A stretch of DNA of 64,000 nt from Pedobacter sp. MC2016-14 (GTDB lineage Bacteria; Bacteroidota; Bacteroidia; Sphingobacteriales; Sphingobacteriaceae): the NCBI RefSeq assembly GCF_020991475.1, contig NZ_JAJMPA010000003.1:620001-684000 (forward strand), given 5' to 3'. Below, piece after piece: positions 49,932 to 59,401 of this stretch; positions within the stretch are counted from its first letter, which is position 1, and the number at the start of each line of letters is the position of its first letter. Under the pieces are notes generated by a model that was not told the origin of the DNA, searched no databases, and was given only the letters and a program-made list of their open reading frames with translations. The position numbers and the translations under genes are program-made.

Positions 49932-51995
49932 ATGAAAATTAAGTTACTTTCAATAGCATTAGGATTAAGTCTATTTGCTGTGTCATGTAAAAAAGGCGAA
50001 TCTGTTGAAGAAACGATTAGCAAAAACATCAATGATATCAACGTACCAGCAAACTTTAACTGGTCAAGCACAAAAGAAGTAAGCTTTAGTGTTGGAACAA
50101 CTGATTCACGTTATGGCAATACTCAAATTCAGGTGATCAAAATTTACGCTGGAGATCCTGCGAATGGCGGTCAAATGGTTGCTTCAGGTTCAGCAACTTA
50201 CCTTAGCCCTTTTAACACCAAAGTTTCTTTACCAACTACACTTACAGATGTATATGTTGTAAAATATGCACCAGATTTAACAACAGTGACCCAAAAGGTA
50301 GCATTAACAACTGAGGCCGTTCAGGTTACCATTGGAACTTCGAACAATGTAAATGCTACCGTTAAAGTGAATGCGATTGCGGCATGCCAAAGATCAACTA
50401 CTGATGGAAATATTAACCTTAACACTCCCGAGGTGGTTTGCTATAGTTCAACCAATGATGCAACCATTGACATCCAGGCGAATAACGGTGGTACTGTAAA
50501 AATTAGTGCACCAAACAAAACCGTAACCATTAGAAACTTCAACCATACAGGTGTAAATCTGGTTGTTGAGGCTACTACTACAGTAATTGTTGGTGGTGAG
50601 ATTAAATCAGATGAAACCTGGACCAACTACGGAACTATCCTATTAAACAACAAACTTGACATCAGGGGTACTTTAGATAACTACGGTACAACTACATCTA
50701 CAAATACTTTACAAATCAACGGTGGCGGAACAGTAAACAACCACTGCAAGTTGTACATGAATGACTTTATCAATGATAATATCCTGAACAATTATAGCTA
50801 TGCCATTGCTTCAAATACTACCCGTTTAAATGGTGGTAGTAAATTAAACCTGATTGGTAACGAGATCAGCGGTGTAATGTTTGAAACTAAGGATTTCAAT
50901 AAAGGTGGCACACTAGTAGTTTATGGAACTGGTAAAACTTCTTTATTTAAAGTTACCGGAACCATTGATGGTAACATGATTCTTGATGCAAGACAAACCA
51001 GCAACAGCCAAATCATTACTGGTAATGTACAGCTTTGTACACCACAGGCTGCCAACATTCCAAATGGTTTCTTCGTTGCTCCTGCAGCTTTAGGATGTGA
51101 TGCATACGTAGCCAGCGATTCTTGCATGCCAACTGGTAACGGAACTGCTCCTGCAGACAACGACAGAGATAAAGACGGTGTTAGCAATGATTTAGACGCT
51201 TATCCTGATGACGCCACTAAAGCTTTTGATACTTACACTGTAAATTACGCCAATGGTGGTTCTACTATCGCATTTGAAGACAACTGGCCATCAAAAGGCG
51301 ACTACGACTTAAATGATGTTGTATTGGCTTATAAATTTAAAATTGCAACAAGTGCACAAAACAAAGTAGTAGATATTACTGCTGAATATACTTTGAAAGC
51401 TACAGGTGGTGACTTCCAGAATGGTGGTGGTATTGAATTCAACATCCCTTCAGGAAGCGCAACAATTACTTCTTCATCTGCCGTTTTAGAAAGTGGTCAA
51501 AGCAAAGTCGTTGTGGTATTGTTTAACAACAGCAGAACCCAACAAACTACCTGGAATACCAAAGTTGGCGAGGCAATTTCTCCAAATGTAACTTATAGCT
51601 TCACGCTTAAGTTAACTGATGGTCCTCTAATCAGCACATTCGGTGGTAATAGTGCACAAAATCCATTTATTTGGAATGGCACAAACACATACGGCAGAGG
51701 TTATGAAACGCATTTGTATGGCAAAACACCAACTACTAAAGCTACATCAAGCTTATTTGGAACAAGGGATGACGCTTCAATCTCTACAGGAAACTACTAC
51801 AGCACAGCGAATAAATTACCTTGGGCAATTGAAGTTCCTATTGCTAACTTTGTTTATCCGATTGAAAGAATTGCCATCAGTGATGCTTATTTAAAATTTG
51901 CTACCTGGGCAGAAAGTGCTGGTGCAAACGCCCCGGACTGGTATAGCAATACAAGCGAGAGCTACAGAAACACGACAAAACTATTTAACCGATAA
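49932..51995 (+). CDS. LruC-domain surface lipoprotein with beta-solenoid-like N-terminal part
   Basis: A 687-residue lipoprotein (SLFAVSC, Cys at about 19, followed by KKGES). Residues about 110-400 have a repetitive Asn/Gly/Thr-rich strand pattern (VVGGEIKSDETWTNYG, TLDNYGTTTSTNTLQINGGGTVNNH) that looks like a beta-solenoid. Around 405-425 an Asp-rich DNDRDKDGVSNDLDAYPDD repeat binds Ca2+ in thrombospondin-3-like domains. The remainder (about 440-687) is an LruC domain: FEDNWPSKGDYDLNDVVLAYKFK. A second LruC gene follows and an exopolysaccharide cluster lies beyond it. Function unknown; cell-surface binding is plausible. Confidence 0.85.
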   Translation: MKIKLLSIALGLSLFAVSCKKGESVEETISKNINDINVPANFNWSSTKEVSFSVGTTDSRYGNTQIQVIKIYAGDPANGGQMVASGSATYLSPFNTKVSLPTTLTDVYVVKYAPDLTTVTQKVALTTEAVQVTIGTSNNVNATVKVNAIAACQRSTTDGNINLNTPEVVCYSSTNDATIDIQANNGGTVKISAPNKTVTIRNFNHTGVNLVVEATTTVIVGGEIKSDETWTNYGTILLNNKLDIRGTLDNYGTTTSTNTLQINGGGTVNNHCKLYMNDFINDNILNNYSYAIASNTTRLNGGSKLNLIGNEISGVMFETKDFNKGGTLVVYGTGKTSLFKVTGTIDGNMILDARQTSNSQIITGNVQLCTPQAANIPNGFFVAPAALGCDAYVASDSCMPTGNGTAPADNDRDKDGVSNDLDAYPDDATKAFDTYTVNYANGGSTIAFEDNWPSKGDYDLNDVVLAYKFKIATSAQNKVVDITAEYTLKATGGDFQNGGGIEFNIPSGSATITSSSAVLESGQSKVVVVLFNNSRTQQTTWNTKVGEAISPNVTYSFTLKLTDGPLISTFGGNSAQNPFIWNGTNTYGRGYETHLYGKTPTTKATSSLFGTRDDASISTGNYYSTANKLPWAIEVPIANFVYPIERIAISDAYLKFATWAESAGANAPDWYSNTSESYRNTTKLFNR

Positions 51996-52016
51996 ACTAC
52001 ATTTTTAATTTGATTT

Positions 52017-52048
52017 AATCCTCCTGCGCAATGCGCAGGGGGATTTTT
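52017..52048 (+). terminator. Rho-independent terminator after the first LruC gene
   Basis: A GC-rich stem ATCCtCCTGCGC / GCGCAGGggGAT with an AAT loop, followed by a T run. It separates the two LruC genes into different transcripts. Confidence 0.88.
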
Positions 52049-52164
52049 TATTGATACCGTGTAATTTTTTCCCCAAAACAGGGCGCACTCCACAACCCCC
52101 GAATGCGCCACATCTTGCAAATAGCGCAATAACGAGTAGATCAAGTCCTTTTTTTTTTCTGGCA

Positions 52165-52172
52165 TAATTTTG
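52165..52172 (+). promoter_or_regulatory. Candidate -7 element for the second LruC gene
   Basis: TAATTTTG is an exact TAnnTTTG match. Transcription beginning near 52178 leaves about 57 nt before the ATG at 52235 and would exclude the longer ATG start at 52175, whose extra residues carry no signal peptide. Confidence 0.45.
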
Positions 52173-52234
52173 TAATGCCTATTCGCGTACGCGATCAGCC
52201 GGGTGTGATAAATTTATACGTCGATCAAATTTAT

Positions 52235-54310
52235 ATGAAGAAAAAATTACTTGTAGTTGCGACAGCAGCTCTTATTTTATCACTTGGGGCCTGTAAAAAG
52301 GAACTCAGTTCAGAAACCGAAACTCCAGCAGGAGAAAAAGTAGCGCCGGACGGCTTTGCTTATGTTACCACTAAAAAAGTAGAAGTTAATGTGCGATTGC
52401 TTAGTCGTGACGACAAGCCTATTGATGGTGCATTGGTATCCATTTATAATCCTGCAAGCATTGGTGCCGGAAAGGAACTCAGCAAGGTAATCAGTGATGC
52501 AAACGGTTATGTAAAAACTACTTTAACTGTTCCAGCTTCTCTTGAAAACCTGATCATTGATCCAGCTTATATTGGTCTGGCTGCTAACGTTAAAACCTAT
52601 ATTAAAGACAATAGTGTTATCGCAATTATTGGTGGTCAGTACGGCTACGGTGGTAATGTGATTATAGAAACTTCTAAATCAACAACAACTGCTTCATCGG
52701 GAATATCTACTTTTAGTGTAAAAGGTGTAAATGACATTCCTTCATCAGCATACAATTACGACTTGTCTAAATACGATGAACTGGGCAGACCAAAAGCAAT
52801 TTTACCGGTTGATAAAATTGATTTCTCTGCATTAATGGAGCAAATCAACAGTGTTCTTCCAGAAAGACAAAAAGTTCAGGAGAAATATATAAAAACAGAA
52901 ATCCCTACGGATTTAAGAATCACTGCACTTGCAGATGTTTGGATTACATTTGTACATGAAGGTGCTGATTATCGCAATTCTTTAGCGTATTATACTTACC
53001 CCACAGGCCACGCTCCTACTAAGGCTGAAGACATCACGAACGTCAACATGGTGTTTCCAAATGCCTCGTTTAAAGTTGGAACCGGAGCTGGAAATATGAT
53101 TCAGGGCGACAAAGTTTTACTTGGTAGGTTTACAGAAGGAACATCCATAGGCTTTGTGGTACTTCAAAATGCCTATCAAAACAATGGTTCAGTTAATTAT
53201 TCTGCAACAAAATTCTTCTCTACTGAAGGCTTAAATCCAGAATCTGATCCAAAAATAAAAAGACACAATGTAGTATTACACAATCTTTCTCAAAGGACTT
53301 TCTTAATTGGATTTGAAGATATTGAAAGAACAGATGGTTATGGAAGTGATCAGGATTTTAATGACCTGATTGTATATGCTCAGTCTAATCCTGTGGAATC
53401 GATAAACCCGGCTGATATTCCAGTTTTAGAAGGTGATGCGAAAGATACAGATAAAGATGGCGTTCCAGACGCGATCGATAAATACCCTAATGATCCGGAA
53501 AGAGCTTATGATCGTTATTACCCAAGTGAGACCATTTGGGGAACAACTACTTTTGAAGACAACTGGCCTGCTGAAGGAGATTATGACCTCAACGACCTTG
53601 TACTGAGTTACAGGTACAAGTTTGCAATGAGTGCTACCAACAAAGTAGTAGACTTAACTGCTGATTATAAACCATTGGCAGCTGGTGCAACCTTCCAAAA
53701 TGGTTTTGGCGTAGAATTACCTTTAACCCCTGCGCAGGTTAAAGCTGTAACCGGCTTAAATTTATCTGCCGGCACTTATATTAAACAAGTCGGAAATGGA
53801 TTAGAAAGCAATCAAAGTAAAGCAGTGATTATTCCTTTTGACAACTACAGAAACCTGTTTGGTGTTGGGACATCATTGATCAATACTTATGCAGGTTCTT
53901 CTTACAATGAAAGTAAAACCATTACTGTAGGCGTTACATTTAGTACTCCTTTAGCAGATGATTTCACCGCATTGGCTCCTTTTAACCCTTTCCTGATCAG
54001 CAATCTTGAACGTGGAAGAGAAGTTCACTTGGTGAACCATGCGCCTACCGACCTTGCCAATAAAAAATTATTTAACAGCACAGCTGATGATTCGGATGCT
54101 GCATCGGGCAGGTATTACACCACAAGGGAAAATAGGCCATTTGCCATTGATTTTTATGGTCCGTTCAGCTACCCTCTTGAAACTGTACCAATTTTTGATG
54201 CTTACACTCATTTCTCTGAATGGGCAAAATCAAATGGAAAATCATTCCCAGACTGGTATTTTAATACAAGTGGATACATCAACACCAAATTGATTTATAC
54301 TAAAAAATAA
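52235..54310 (+). CDS. LruC-domain surface lipoprotein with DUF4114-like region
   Basis: A 691-residue lipoprotein; the ATG at 52235 gives a signal peptide with lipobox LSLGAC (Cys at about 19), followed by KKELSSETE. Residues about 45-130 resemble a carboxypeptidase-regulatory-like or FnIII domain (VNVRLLSRDDKPIDGALVSIYNPAS). A middle region (about 360-390) has GFEDIERTDGYGSDQDFNDLIVYA, like DUF4114. An Asp-rich Ca2+ repeat (TDKDGVPDAIDKYPNDP) precedes the LruC domain (FEDNWPAEGDYDLNDLVLSYRYK) at about 455-691. A paralogue of the preceding gene, transcribed separately. Confidence 0.87.
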   Translation: MKKKLLVVATAALILSLGACKKELSSETETPAGEKVAPDGFAYVTTKKVEVNVRLLSRDDKPIDGALVSIYNPASIGAGKELSKVISDANGYVKTTLTVPASLENLIIDPAYIGLAANVKTYIKDNSVIAIIGGQYGYGGNVIIETSKSTTTASSGISTFSVKGVNDIPSSAYNYDLSKYDELGRPKAILPVDKIDFSALMEQINSVLPERQKVQEKYIKTEIPTDLRITALADVWITFVHEGADYRNSLAYYTYPTGHAPTKAEDITNVNMVFPNASFKVGTGAGNMIQGDKVLLGRFTEGTSIGFVVLQNAYQNNGSVNYSATKFFSTEGLNPESDPKIKRHNVVLHNLSQRTFLIGFEDIERTDGYGSDQDFNDLIVYAQSNPVESINPADIPVLEGDAKDTDKDGVPDAIDKYPNDPERAYDRYYPSETIWGTTTFEDNWPAEGDYDLNDLVLSYRYKFAMSATNKVVDLTADYKPLAAGATFQNGFGVELPLTPAQVKAVTGLNLSAGTYIKQVGNGLESNQSKAVIIPFDNYRNLFGVGTSLINTYAGSSYNESKTITVGVTFSTPLADDFTALAPFNPFLISNLERGREVHLVNHAPTDLANKKLFNSTADDSDAASGRYYTTRENRPFAIDFYGPFSYPLETVPIFDAYTHFSEWAKSNGKSFPDWYFNTSGYINTKLIYTKK

Positions 54311-54330
54311 AGATTTCAAAATATTTAGAA

Positions 54331-54368
54331 ACGGGATAAGTGATAAAAAACTTATCCCGTTTTTTTTT
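54331..54368 (+). terminator. Rho-independent terminator after the second LruC gene
   Basis: A 10-bp perfect stem ACGGGATAAG / CTTATCCCGT with a 10-nt A/T loop, followed by eight T. It isolates the LruC gene from the glycosyltransferase operon. Confidence 0.92.
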
Positions 54369-54411
54369 GTAATCAGGTTTATAATATTTTTCAATTGATT
54401 TTGTTATAGCG

Positions 54412-54439
54412 TTTGTATTACACGGAAAATTGTTAATTT
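54412..54439 (+). promoter_or_regulatory. Candidate promoter for the plus-strand polysaccharide operon
   Basis: TTTG near 54412 and TTAATTTG ending at 54439 have a -33/-7 arrangement close to the Bacteroidota type, with a start codon about 39 nt further. The -7 match has one spacing error (TA-A-TTTG). Confidence 0.35.
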
Positions 54440-54477
54440 GCAGCCTAAATAAAGTTTAAACCCATACAATTTGTTTT

Positions 54478-55350
54478 ATGATGAATCTTCCAAATTGGCT
54501 TCAGCCCCATTTGTTTATTGGAAAAAACTTTAAAGATCTGACTGCGGGAGAAATTGAAACGATAAAAGAAAACATGAAAGGCTTTCAGTCAGAAAGCCCG
54601 GAAGTTTCGATTTTGATTCCGGCATGGAACGAAGAAAACAATATCTACAGAACCTTATCATCTCTGGCTAAAAATAAAACAAGTATGGAAGTAGAAATTG
54701 TTGTCATCAACAACAATTCTACCGATCAAACCCAGGAGGTTTTAGACCTGCTAAATGTGAAGAGCTATTTTCAGCCTCAACAAGGTATAACTTTTGCCAG
54801 GCAAATGGGTTTAGAAAAGGCTAAGGGGAAATACCACCTCGGTGCAGACTCAGATACATTTTACCCTCCAAACTGGATTGAAAGCATGGTTAAGCCCATG
54901 AAAGAAGACAGTACCATTGTGGGTGTTTATGGCCGCTATTCTTTTATTCCGCCAATTGGTGAAGGCAGGATGGCACTTTGGGCTTATGAAAAAATGACGG
55001 GGGTGCTCACCAGACTGAGAAAGAAAAACAGAGAATATATAAATTTTCTGGGCTTTAATATGGGTTTTGTGACAAAAGTTGGCCTGGAAAACGGAGGGTT
55101 TGTGGTTACAGATGTGAGGAAGTTTGACAACGCCCGTGATAGCGAATACCATGTGGAGGAATCAGAAGATGGCAGAATGGCTGTTAACCTTCAAAAAACC
55201 GGCAAATTGATGTTGGTAACTGGTCAAGGTGCCAGGGCTTATACGTCATCCAGAAGATTGGTTGCTGAAGGTGGTATTTTCAAATCATTTACGCAACGCA
55301 TATTCAGACACCTTGGTGCAATTAATGAATATATAGGATTGAAAAAGTAA
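54478..55350 (+). CDS. Glycosyltransferase family 2
   Basis: A 290-residue cytoplasmic or membrane-associated sugar transferase. After a 45-residue lead the GT-A core begins with VSILIPAWNEENNIYRTLSSL, then IVVINNNSTDQTQEVL and the metal motif HLGADSDTFYPP (DSD as DXD). No transmembrane segment is evident. It starts the plus-strand arm of the polysaccharide cluster, shortly after the terminator of the LruC gene. Donor and acceptor sugars cannot be deduced. Confidence 0.9.
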   Translation: MMNLPNWLQPHLFIGKNFKDLTAGEIETIKENMKGFQSESPEVSILIPAWNEENNIYRTLSSLAKNKTSMEVEIVVINNNSTDQTQEVLDLLNVKSYFQPQQGITFARQMGLEKAKGKYHLGADSDTFYPPNWIESMVKPMKEDSTIVGVYGRYSFIPPIGEGRMALWAYEKMTGVLTRLRKKNREYINFLGFNMGFVTKVGLENGGFVVTDVRKFDNARDSEYHVEESEDGRMAVNLQKTGKLMLVTGQGARAYTSSRRLVAEGGIFKSFTQRIFRHLGAINEYIGLKK

Positions 55351-55393
55351 GAACACTTAAATATACTCAAACAAATACCTGATCCTTCTACCC

Positions 55394-56161
55394 ATGGATA
55401 AACCGTTACTTTTTGAAGACATTACCTTACTAATCACCCATTTTAACCGCAGTAATTCGCTGGAAAGGTTACTAAAACGCTTTGCAGAACTGAATTGTCA
55501 ATTTCATGATATCATCGTTTCAGATGACTGCAGTAATGAAACTCACTTTAACCGATTAAAAGAGCTTAAAGAAATTTACAATTTTCAAATCGCTGATACA
55601 CCTGTAAATAAAGGACTGGCCAATAACATCAATAAAGGTCAGGAGAAAGTTCAAACTCCGCTTACACTCTATGTACAAGAGGATTTTGTCCCTAAAGATC
55701 TTTTCCCGGAAAAATTAAAACTAGCTGTACAATGTATGGATGAGCGCCCTGATTTAGATATGGTGAGGTTCTACGCTTATTTTGATTATCCTTATCTTAA
55801 GCCTTACAAGGGTGGCTTCTCAGAGATGATCTTCAAAAAATTCTCAAGAGGGTATAAAAAATTCTATTACTATAGCGATCATCCGCATCTAAGACGCAAA
55901 AACTTCCTTGATAAATTCGGAAAGTATGTTGAGGGTATCAAAAGTGACCGCGCAGAATACAGAATGATGTTTGCATTTATTAAAGCAAAAGGTAAGGCAT
56001 TATTTTATACGGATTATAAGGGATTATTTGATCAGATCAATGATGCCATTGAAACCAGCACAGTGAAACGTAACTTTTTAAGGGAGGGAAATGGTATGAT
56101 ATTAACCGCTATAAGACATCTATACAGACACATTCGTTTTAATTTCGATTTATTCCGCTAA
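55394..56161 (+). CDS. Glycosyltransferase family 2-like protein
   Basis: A 255-residue glycosyltransferase: ITLLITHFNRSNSLERLLKRF at the start, IIVSDDCSNETHFNRL (nucleotide-sugar region) and LYVQEDFVPKDLFP in place of a strict DXD. It resembles GT-A proteins that add side chains to capsules. It follows the previous GT by 43 nt and precedes the GT8 gene by 3 nt, so is in the same operon. Specific reaction unknown. Confidence 0.88.
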   Translation: MDKPLLFEDITLLITHFNRSNSLERLLKRFAELNCQFHDIIVSDDCSNETHFNRLKELKEIYNFQIADTPVNKGLANNINKGQEKVQTPLTLYVQEDFVPKDLFPEKLKLAVQCMDERPDLDMVRFYAYFDYPYLKPYKGGFSEMIFKKFSRGYKKFYYYSDHPHLRRKNFLDKFGKYVEGIKSDRAEYRMMFAFIKAKGKALFYTDYKGLFDQINDAIETSTVKRNFLREGNGMILTAIRHLYRHIRFNFDLFR

Positions 56162-56164
56162 CTA

Positions 56165-57046
56165 ATGAAAAACAAAGAAAATATCACCATAGTTGTAGCC
56201 AGTGACGATCACTTCGCCATTATGCTTGCGGCCCTTATTCAGTCAATTATTCATACACACAAGTCGGGAGAGAAAATTGACCTGTACATCGTTGACGACA
56301 ATTTATCAACTGCTAATCTTGAAAAAATCAACAGTTCTTATGATCCTGAAAAAATAAATATAAAATGGCTCAAACTAACCGAAATATTTGCTGGAGTAAA
56401 ACTGCCGCTGGATAATTCTACCTTTCCTTTGAATGTGTATATGCGGTTATTTATCCCGCTGTTTCTTCCTAAAGAAGTCAAAAAGGCAATCTTTTTAGAC
56501 GTAGACATGATTTTATGCACCGATATTTCAGAACTCTGGAATATTGATTTAGGAAGTTACCCCATAGCAGCTGTTAGAGACAGAAGTGAAATAATTAGTA
56601 ATGAATGGGGAGGAATTACCAACTATAAAGAATTAGGTTTGCACCCAGATTTACCTTATTTTAATGCAGGTATGATGGTTTTAAATAATGAAATTTGGCG
56701 GGAAAACGGAATTACCCAAAAAATCATTGAGTGTATTACAACCAATGTTAAATATGCCAACTTCCCTGACCAATATGGTCTGAACGTGATATTAGCTGGT
56801 CAATTTTATGAGCTGGATTTCCGATGGAATTGTTATTCAATTTTAGACGAGAAAAATCCATACATTATTCATTTTATTGGAAATAAACCCATTTATAAAT
56901 CCTATAACAGTAATGTAACCTATGCAGAGGAATTTTTTAAATATGTCCGCCTAACAGCTTGGAAAGACTTTAGCCCTCACTCCTCTTATAAAAGATATTT
57001 GAAAAAGGCTATCAATAAGATCAAAAAGAAACTTAACATTAGATAA
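56165..57046 (+). CDS. Glycosyltransferase family 8 (LgtC-like)
   Basis: A 293-residue retaining galactosyl- or glucosyltransferase-like protein. ITIVVASDDHFAIMLAALIQSI and LYIVDDNLSTANL open the fold. FPLNVYMRLFIP leads into the metal-binding FLDVDMILCTDISELW (DVD). YFNAGMMVLNN and FPDQYGLNVILAG are GT8 motifs, and IIHFIGNKPI holds the distal His. A basic C-terminal tail (KKAINKIKKKLNIR) could bind the membrane. It starts 3 nt after the upstream GT. Confidence 0.92.
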   Translation: MKNKENITIVVASDDHFAIMLAALIQSIIHTHKSGEKIDLYIVDDNLSTANLEKINSSYDPEKINIKWLKLTEIFAGVKLPLDNSTFPLNVYMRLFIPLFLPKEVKKAIFLDVDMILCTDISELWNIDLGSYPIAAVRDRSEIISNEWGGITNYKELGLHPDLPYFNAGMMVLNNEIWRENGITQKIIECITTNVKYANFPDQYGLNVILAGQFYELDFRWNCYSILDEKNPYIIHFIGNKPIYKSYNSNVTYAEEFFKYVRLTAWKDFSPHSSYKRYLKKAINKIKKKLNIR

Positions 57047-57066
57047 CCATCATTAAATCAAAAAAA

Positions 57067-57930
57067 ATGAGCGTTAAAAAGTACCATGTATTTATTGGAG
57101 TTGTTGTGGGAGTTGTACTTGGTATTTTAGCCAATAGAAACAGAGAATATCTTATAAATGCACAATTTATAAGAAATCACTGGCATTTTAGAAAACCTAT
57201 TGAAAATACGGATCAGTTGATTAAAAGTGATAAAGTAATGATTTTTTTATCTTTTGGTCAATCCAATGCTGCAAACTATGGAAATGGAACATACCAATGC
57301 AGAAATGAGATATATAACTTTTATAAAGGGGAGATCTTTCCCGCTAAAGAACCCTTATTAGGCCCAGATGGGGCAGGCTGTAGTGTTTGGACACGTGTAG
57401 CTGATATGTTGGTTGATAGTGGTCTTTACAGTAAGGTAATCATCGTTCCCATTGGAATTGGACAAACCTCAATAACTAAATGGACAAGCGGAGATTGCAG
57501 AACTATTTTAGACAAGGCATTGGAAGACCTCAAAGAGAAAAACATAAAATTAACCCACATCTTTTGGGATCAGGGTGAAACTGATAATGTGGATGGGACA
57601 ACAAAACAAGAATATAAATCGCGGTTAAATAAATTAGTACAGATTTTTAGAAGCAATGGCTTCAATGCCCCTTTTTATTCATCAATTACAAGCTACTTCC
57701 CATATAATAATGATTATCCGCTAGGTATAAATCCAAAAATTACGACCGCACAAACAGAAGTAATTGAAGAAAGAAAAGATGTTTTTCCGGGTCCTAATAC
57801 AGATTCCTTAAACCTCGCTTATTATAGGGCAGATGCTGTCCATTTTACAGAAAAGGGACTTGATAAATTAGCTGAGGCATGGTTTAAAAAAATCAAAGAA
57901 AGCGAAAATCAAGCTTTATCAGTCCATTAA
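57067..57930 (+). CDS. SGNH/GDSL-type carbohydrate esterase
   Basis: A 287-residue protein with an N-terminal membrane anchor (FIGVVVGVVLGILAN, about 9-23) and a sialate O-acetylesterase-like SGNH hydrolase domain. The nucleophile Ser66 lies in FLSFGQSNAANYG. A glycine region VPIGIGQTSITKW and the WDQGETDN motif form the oxyanion block, and the catalytic Asp and His lie in RADAVHFTEKG (about 260-270). It probably removes O-acetyl groups from the polysaccharide outside the cell membrane. Confidence 0.87.
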   Translation: MSVKKYHVFIGVVVGVVLGILANRNREYLINAQFIRNHWHFRKPIENTDQLIKSDKVMIFLSFGQSNAANYGNGTYQCRNEIYNFYKGEIFPAKEPLLGPDGAGCSVWTRVADMLVDSGLYSKVIIVPIGIGQTSITKWTSGDCRTILDKALEDLKEKNIKLTHIFWDQGETDNVDGTTKQEYKSRLNKLVQIFRSNGFNAPFYSSITSYFPYNNDYPLGINPKITTAQTEVIEERKDVFPGPNTDSLNLAYYRADAVHFTEKGLDKLAEAWFKKIKESENQALSVH

Positions 57931-57949
57931 TAATTGCCCCTCATTTTTT

Positions 57950-59317
57950 ATGTCAAAACTAAAAGCCATTATATCAGCCTTAAAAAACCCTCATTTTCAG
58001 TCACTTCTTGGAAATGGAGTTGTTTCTGTATTCGGAATGGTGACACTGGCTGTTCTTTATAGGGCGTTAACGGTGCAGGATATTGGAGTCTATATTTTTT
58101 TCATTACAATTTTGGGCCTCGTTGATACCGTAAGATCTGGATTCCTAACCACTTCATTTATCACTTTCTACTCCGGCACCGAGAGAACCCGCGCCAATGA
58201 AGTAGCTGGTTCTACCTGGATGATCGCCTTAATTGTTACAATTGCTTGTGTAGTCATTAATATTCCTACCTACTTTTTAGCCCCATATGTAAAAAATGAA
58301 GGGATGAATTTATTCATGAAATATTTTTCATTGATTAGTATCATTACACTTCCCGCATTTATGGCTAGCCTGGTTATTCAGGGGGAAAAAAGATTTGACC
58401 GCCTACTTAGGTTAAGGCTCATTAGTCAGGGTTTATTTACAGGAGCAGCGATGACGCTTGCCCTCTTAAACAAAGCGAATTTAACAACTATTATATTGGC
58501 TTATATAGCTACAAATACCTTATCAAGTATCATTGCATTGTTAGTGGGATGGACAATGTTGTCTAAACTTAGAAACTCTACAAAGAAAACCTGCCTGGAG
58601 CTTTTCCATTTTGGTAAATATAGTTTTGGAACAAGCATCAGTGCAAACCTATTCCAGGTGACAGACACGTTTTTTATCAATTTTTTTCTTGGTCCGGCAG
58701 CAATTGCAGTTTATAACCTTGGGGGAAAACTACTTCAAATTATTGAAATACCACTTTTAAGTATTGCCAGTTCTGGAATGCCGGTACTCTCTAGCCACTA
58801 CAACAATAACAAGAGAGAAGAAATGATGTATACCATGAAAAAAATGGCCGGAATGCTATCAATAGCCATTATTTGCGCCGCGATTGGTGCACTCATTTTT
58901 GCAGAACCCATTATCCAGCTAATTGGGGGAGCAAAATACCTGGACACGGCAGCACCAAATCTTTTCAGGATATTTATGTGTATTGCGATTTTATATCCCA
59001 TTGACCGTTTTTTTGCAATAACACTAGATGTTGTCCACCTTCCTAAGGTGAATTTCTACAAAATTTTAATCATGCTTTTTGTAAATTTAATTGGCGATTA
59101 TTTTAGTCTGTCTATTTTTAAATCTGTGTATGCGATAACAATTGCCAGCCTTTTCCCTACACTGGTTGCTATATTTGTAACCTATCCTCCATTAAATAAA
59201 TTTTCTAAATTTAATTATTGGAGTATTTATTCAATTGGCTATAAAGAAAGCATTTTGTTTGTGAAGCAGATTTATCAAACGTTATTCCTTAAAAAACAAT
59301 CAAACAATTCCATATAG
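57950..59317 (+). CDS. Wzx-like polysaccharide flippase (MOP superfamily)
   Basis: A 455-residue integral membrane protein with about twelve to fourteen hydrophobic segments, evenly spaced, and short charged loops. Patterns such as FGKYSFGTSISANLFQVTDTFFINFFLGPAAIAVYNLG are typical of MOP/Wzx translocases for lipid-linked oligosaccharides. It lies between the esterase and the next GT2 gene in the same operon. The transported repeat unit is unknown, but it should be the product of the neighbouring glycosyltransferases. Confidence 0.9.
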   Translation: MSKLKAIISALKNPHFQSLLGNGVVSVFGMVTLAVLYRALTVQDIGVYIFFITILGLVDTVRSGFLTTSFITFYSGTERTRANEVAGSTWMIALIVTIACVVINIPTYFLAPYVKNEGMNLFMKYFSLISIITLPAFMASLVIQGEKRFDRLLRLRLISQGLFTGAAMTLALLNKANLTTIILAYIATNTLSSIIALLVGWTMLSKLRNSTKKTCLELFHFGKYSFGTSISANLFQVTDTFFINFFLGPAAIAVYNLGGKLLQIIEIPLLSIASSGMPVLSSHYNNNKREEMMYTMKKMAGMLSIAIICAAIGALIFAEPIIQLIGGAKYLDTAAPNLFRIFMCIAILYPIDRFFAITLDVVHLPKVNFYKILIMLFVNLIGDYFSLSIFKSVYAITIASLFPTLVAIFVTYPPLNKFSKFNYWSIYSIGYKESILFVKQIYQTLFLKKQSNNSI

Positions 59318-59336
59318 CTCCTTAACCATTTTAAAT

Positions 59337-59401
59337 TATAAAAAGATGAAACCATTATAATAGCTTCATCACATACAAAAGAAAACTATAAAAAGATGAA
59401 A
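59337..59401 (+). repeat. 15-nt direct repeat spanning a duplicated start region
   Basis: TATAAAAAGATGAAA occurs at 59337-59351 and 59387-59401, exactly 50 bp apart. The second copy contains the GT2 start codon (59396); the first contains an ATG followed by AAA CCA TTA TAA, giving a four-residue open frame. This looks like a local duplication of the translation-start region. Confidence 0.7.

Noticed and set aside
59348-59360. Four-residue frame MKPL before the last GT2 gene
   Set aside because: Reported as part of the duplicated start region, not as a gene; too short to support translation.
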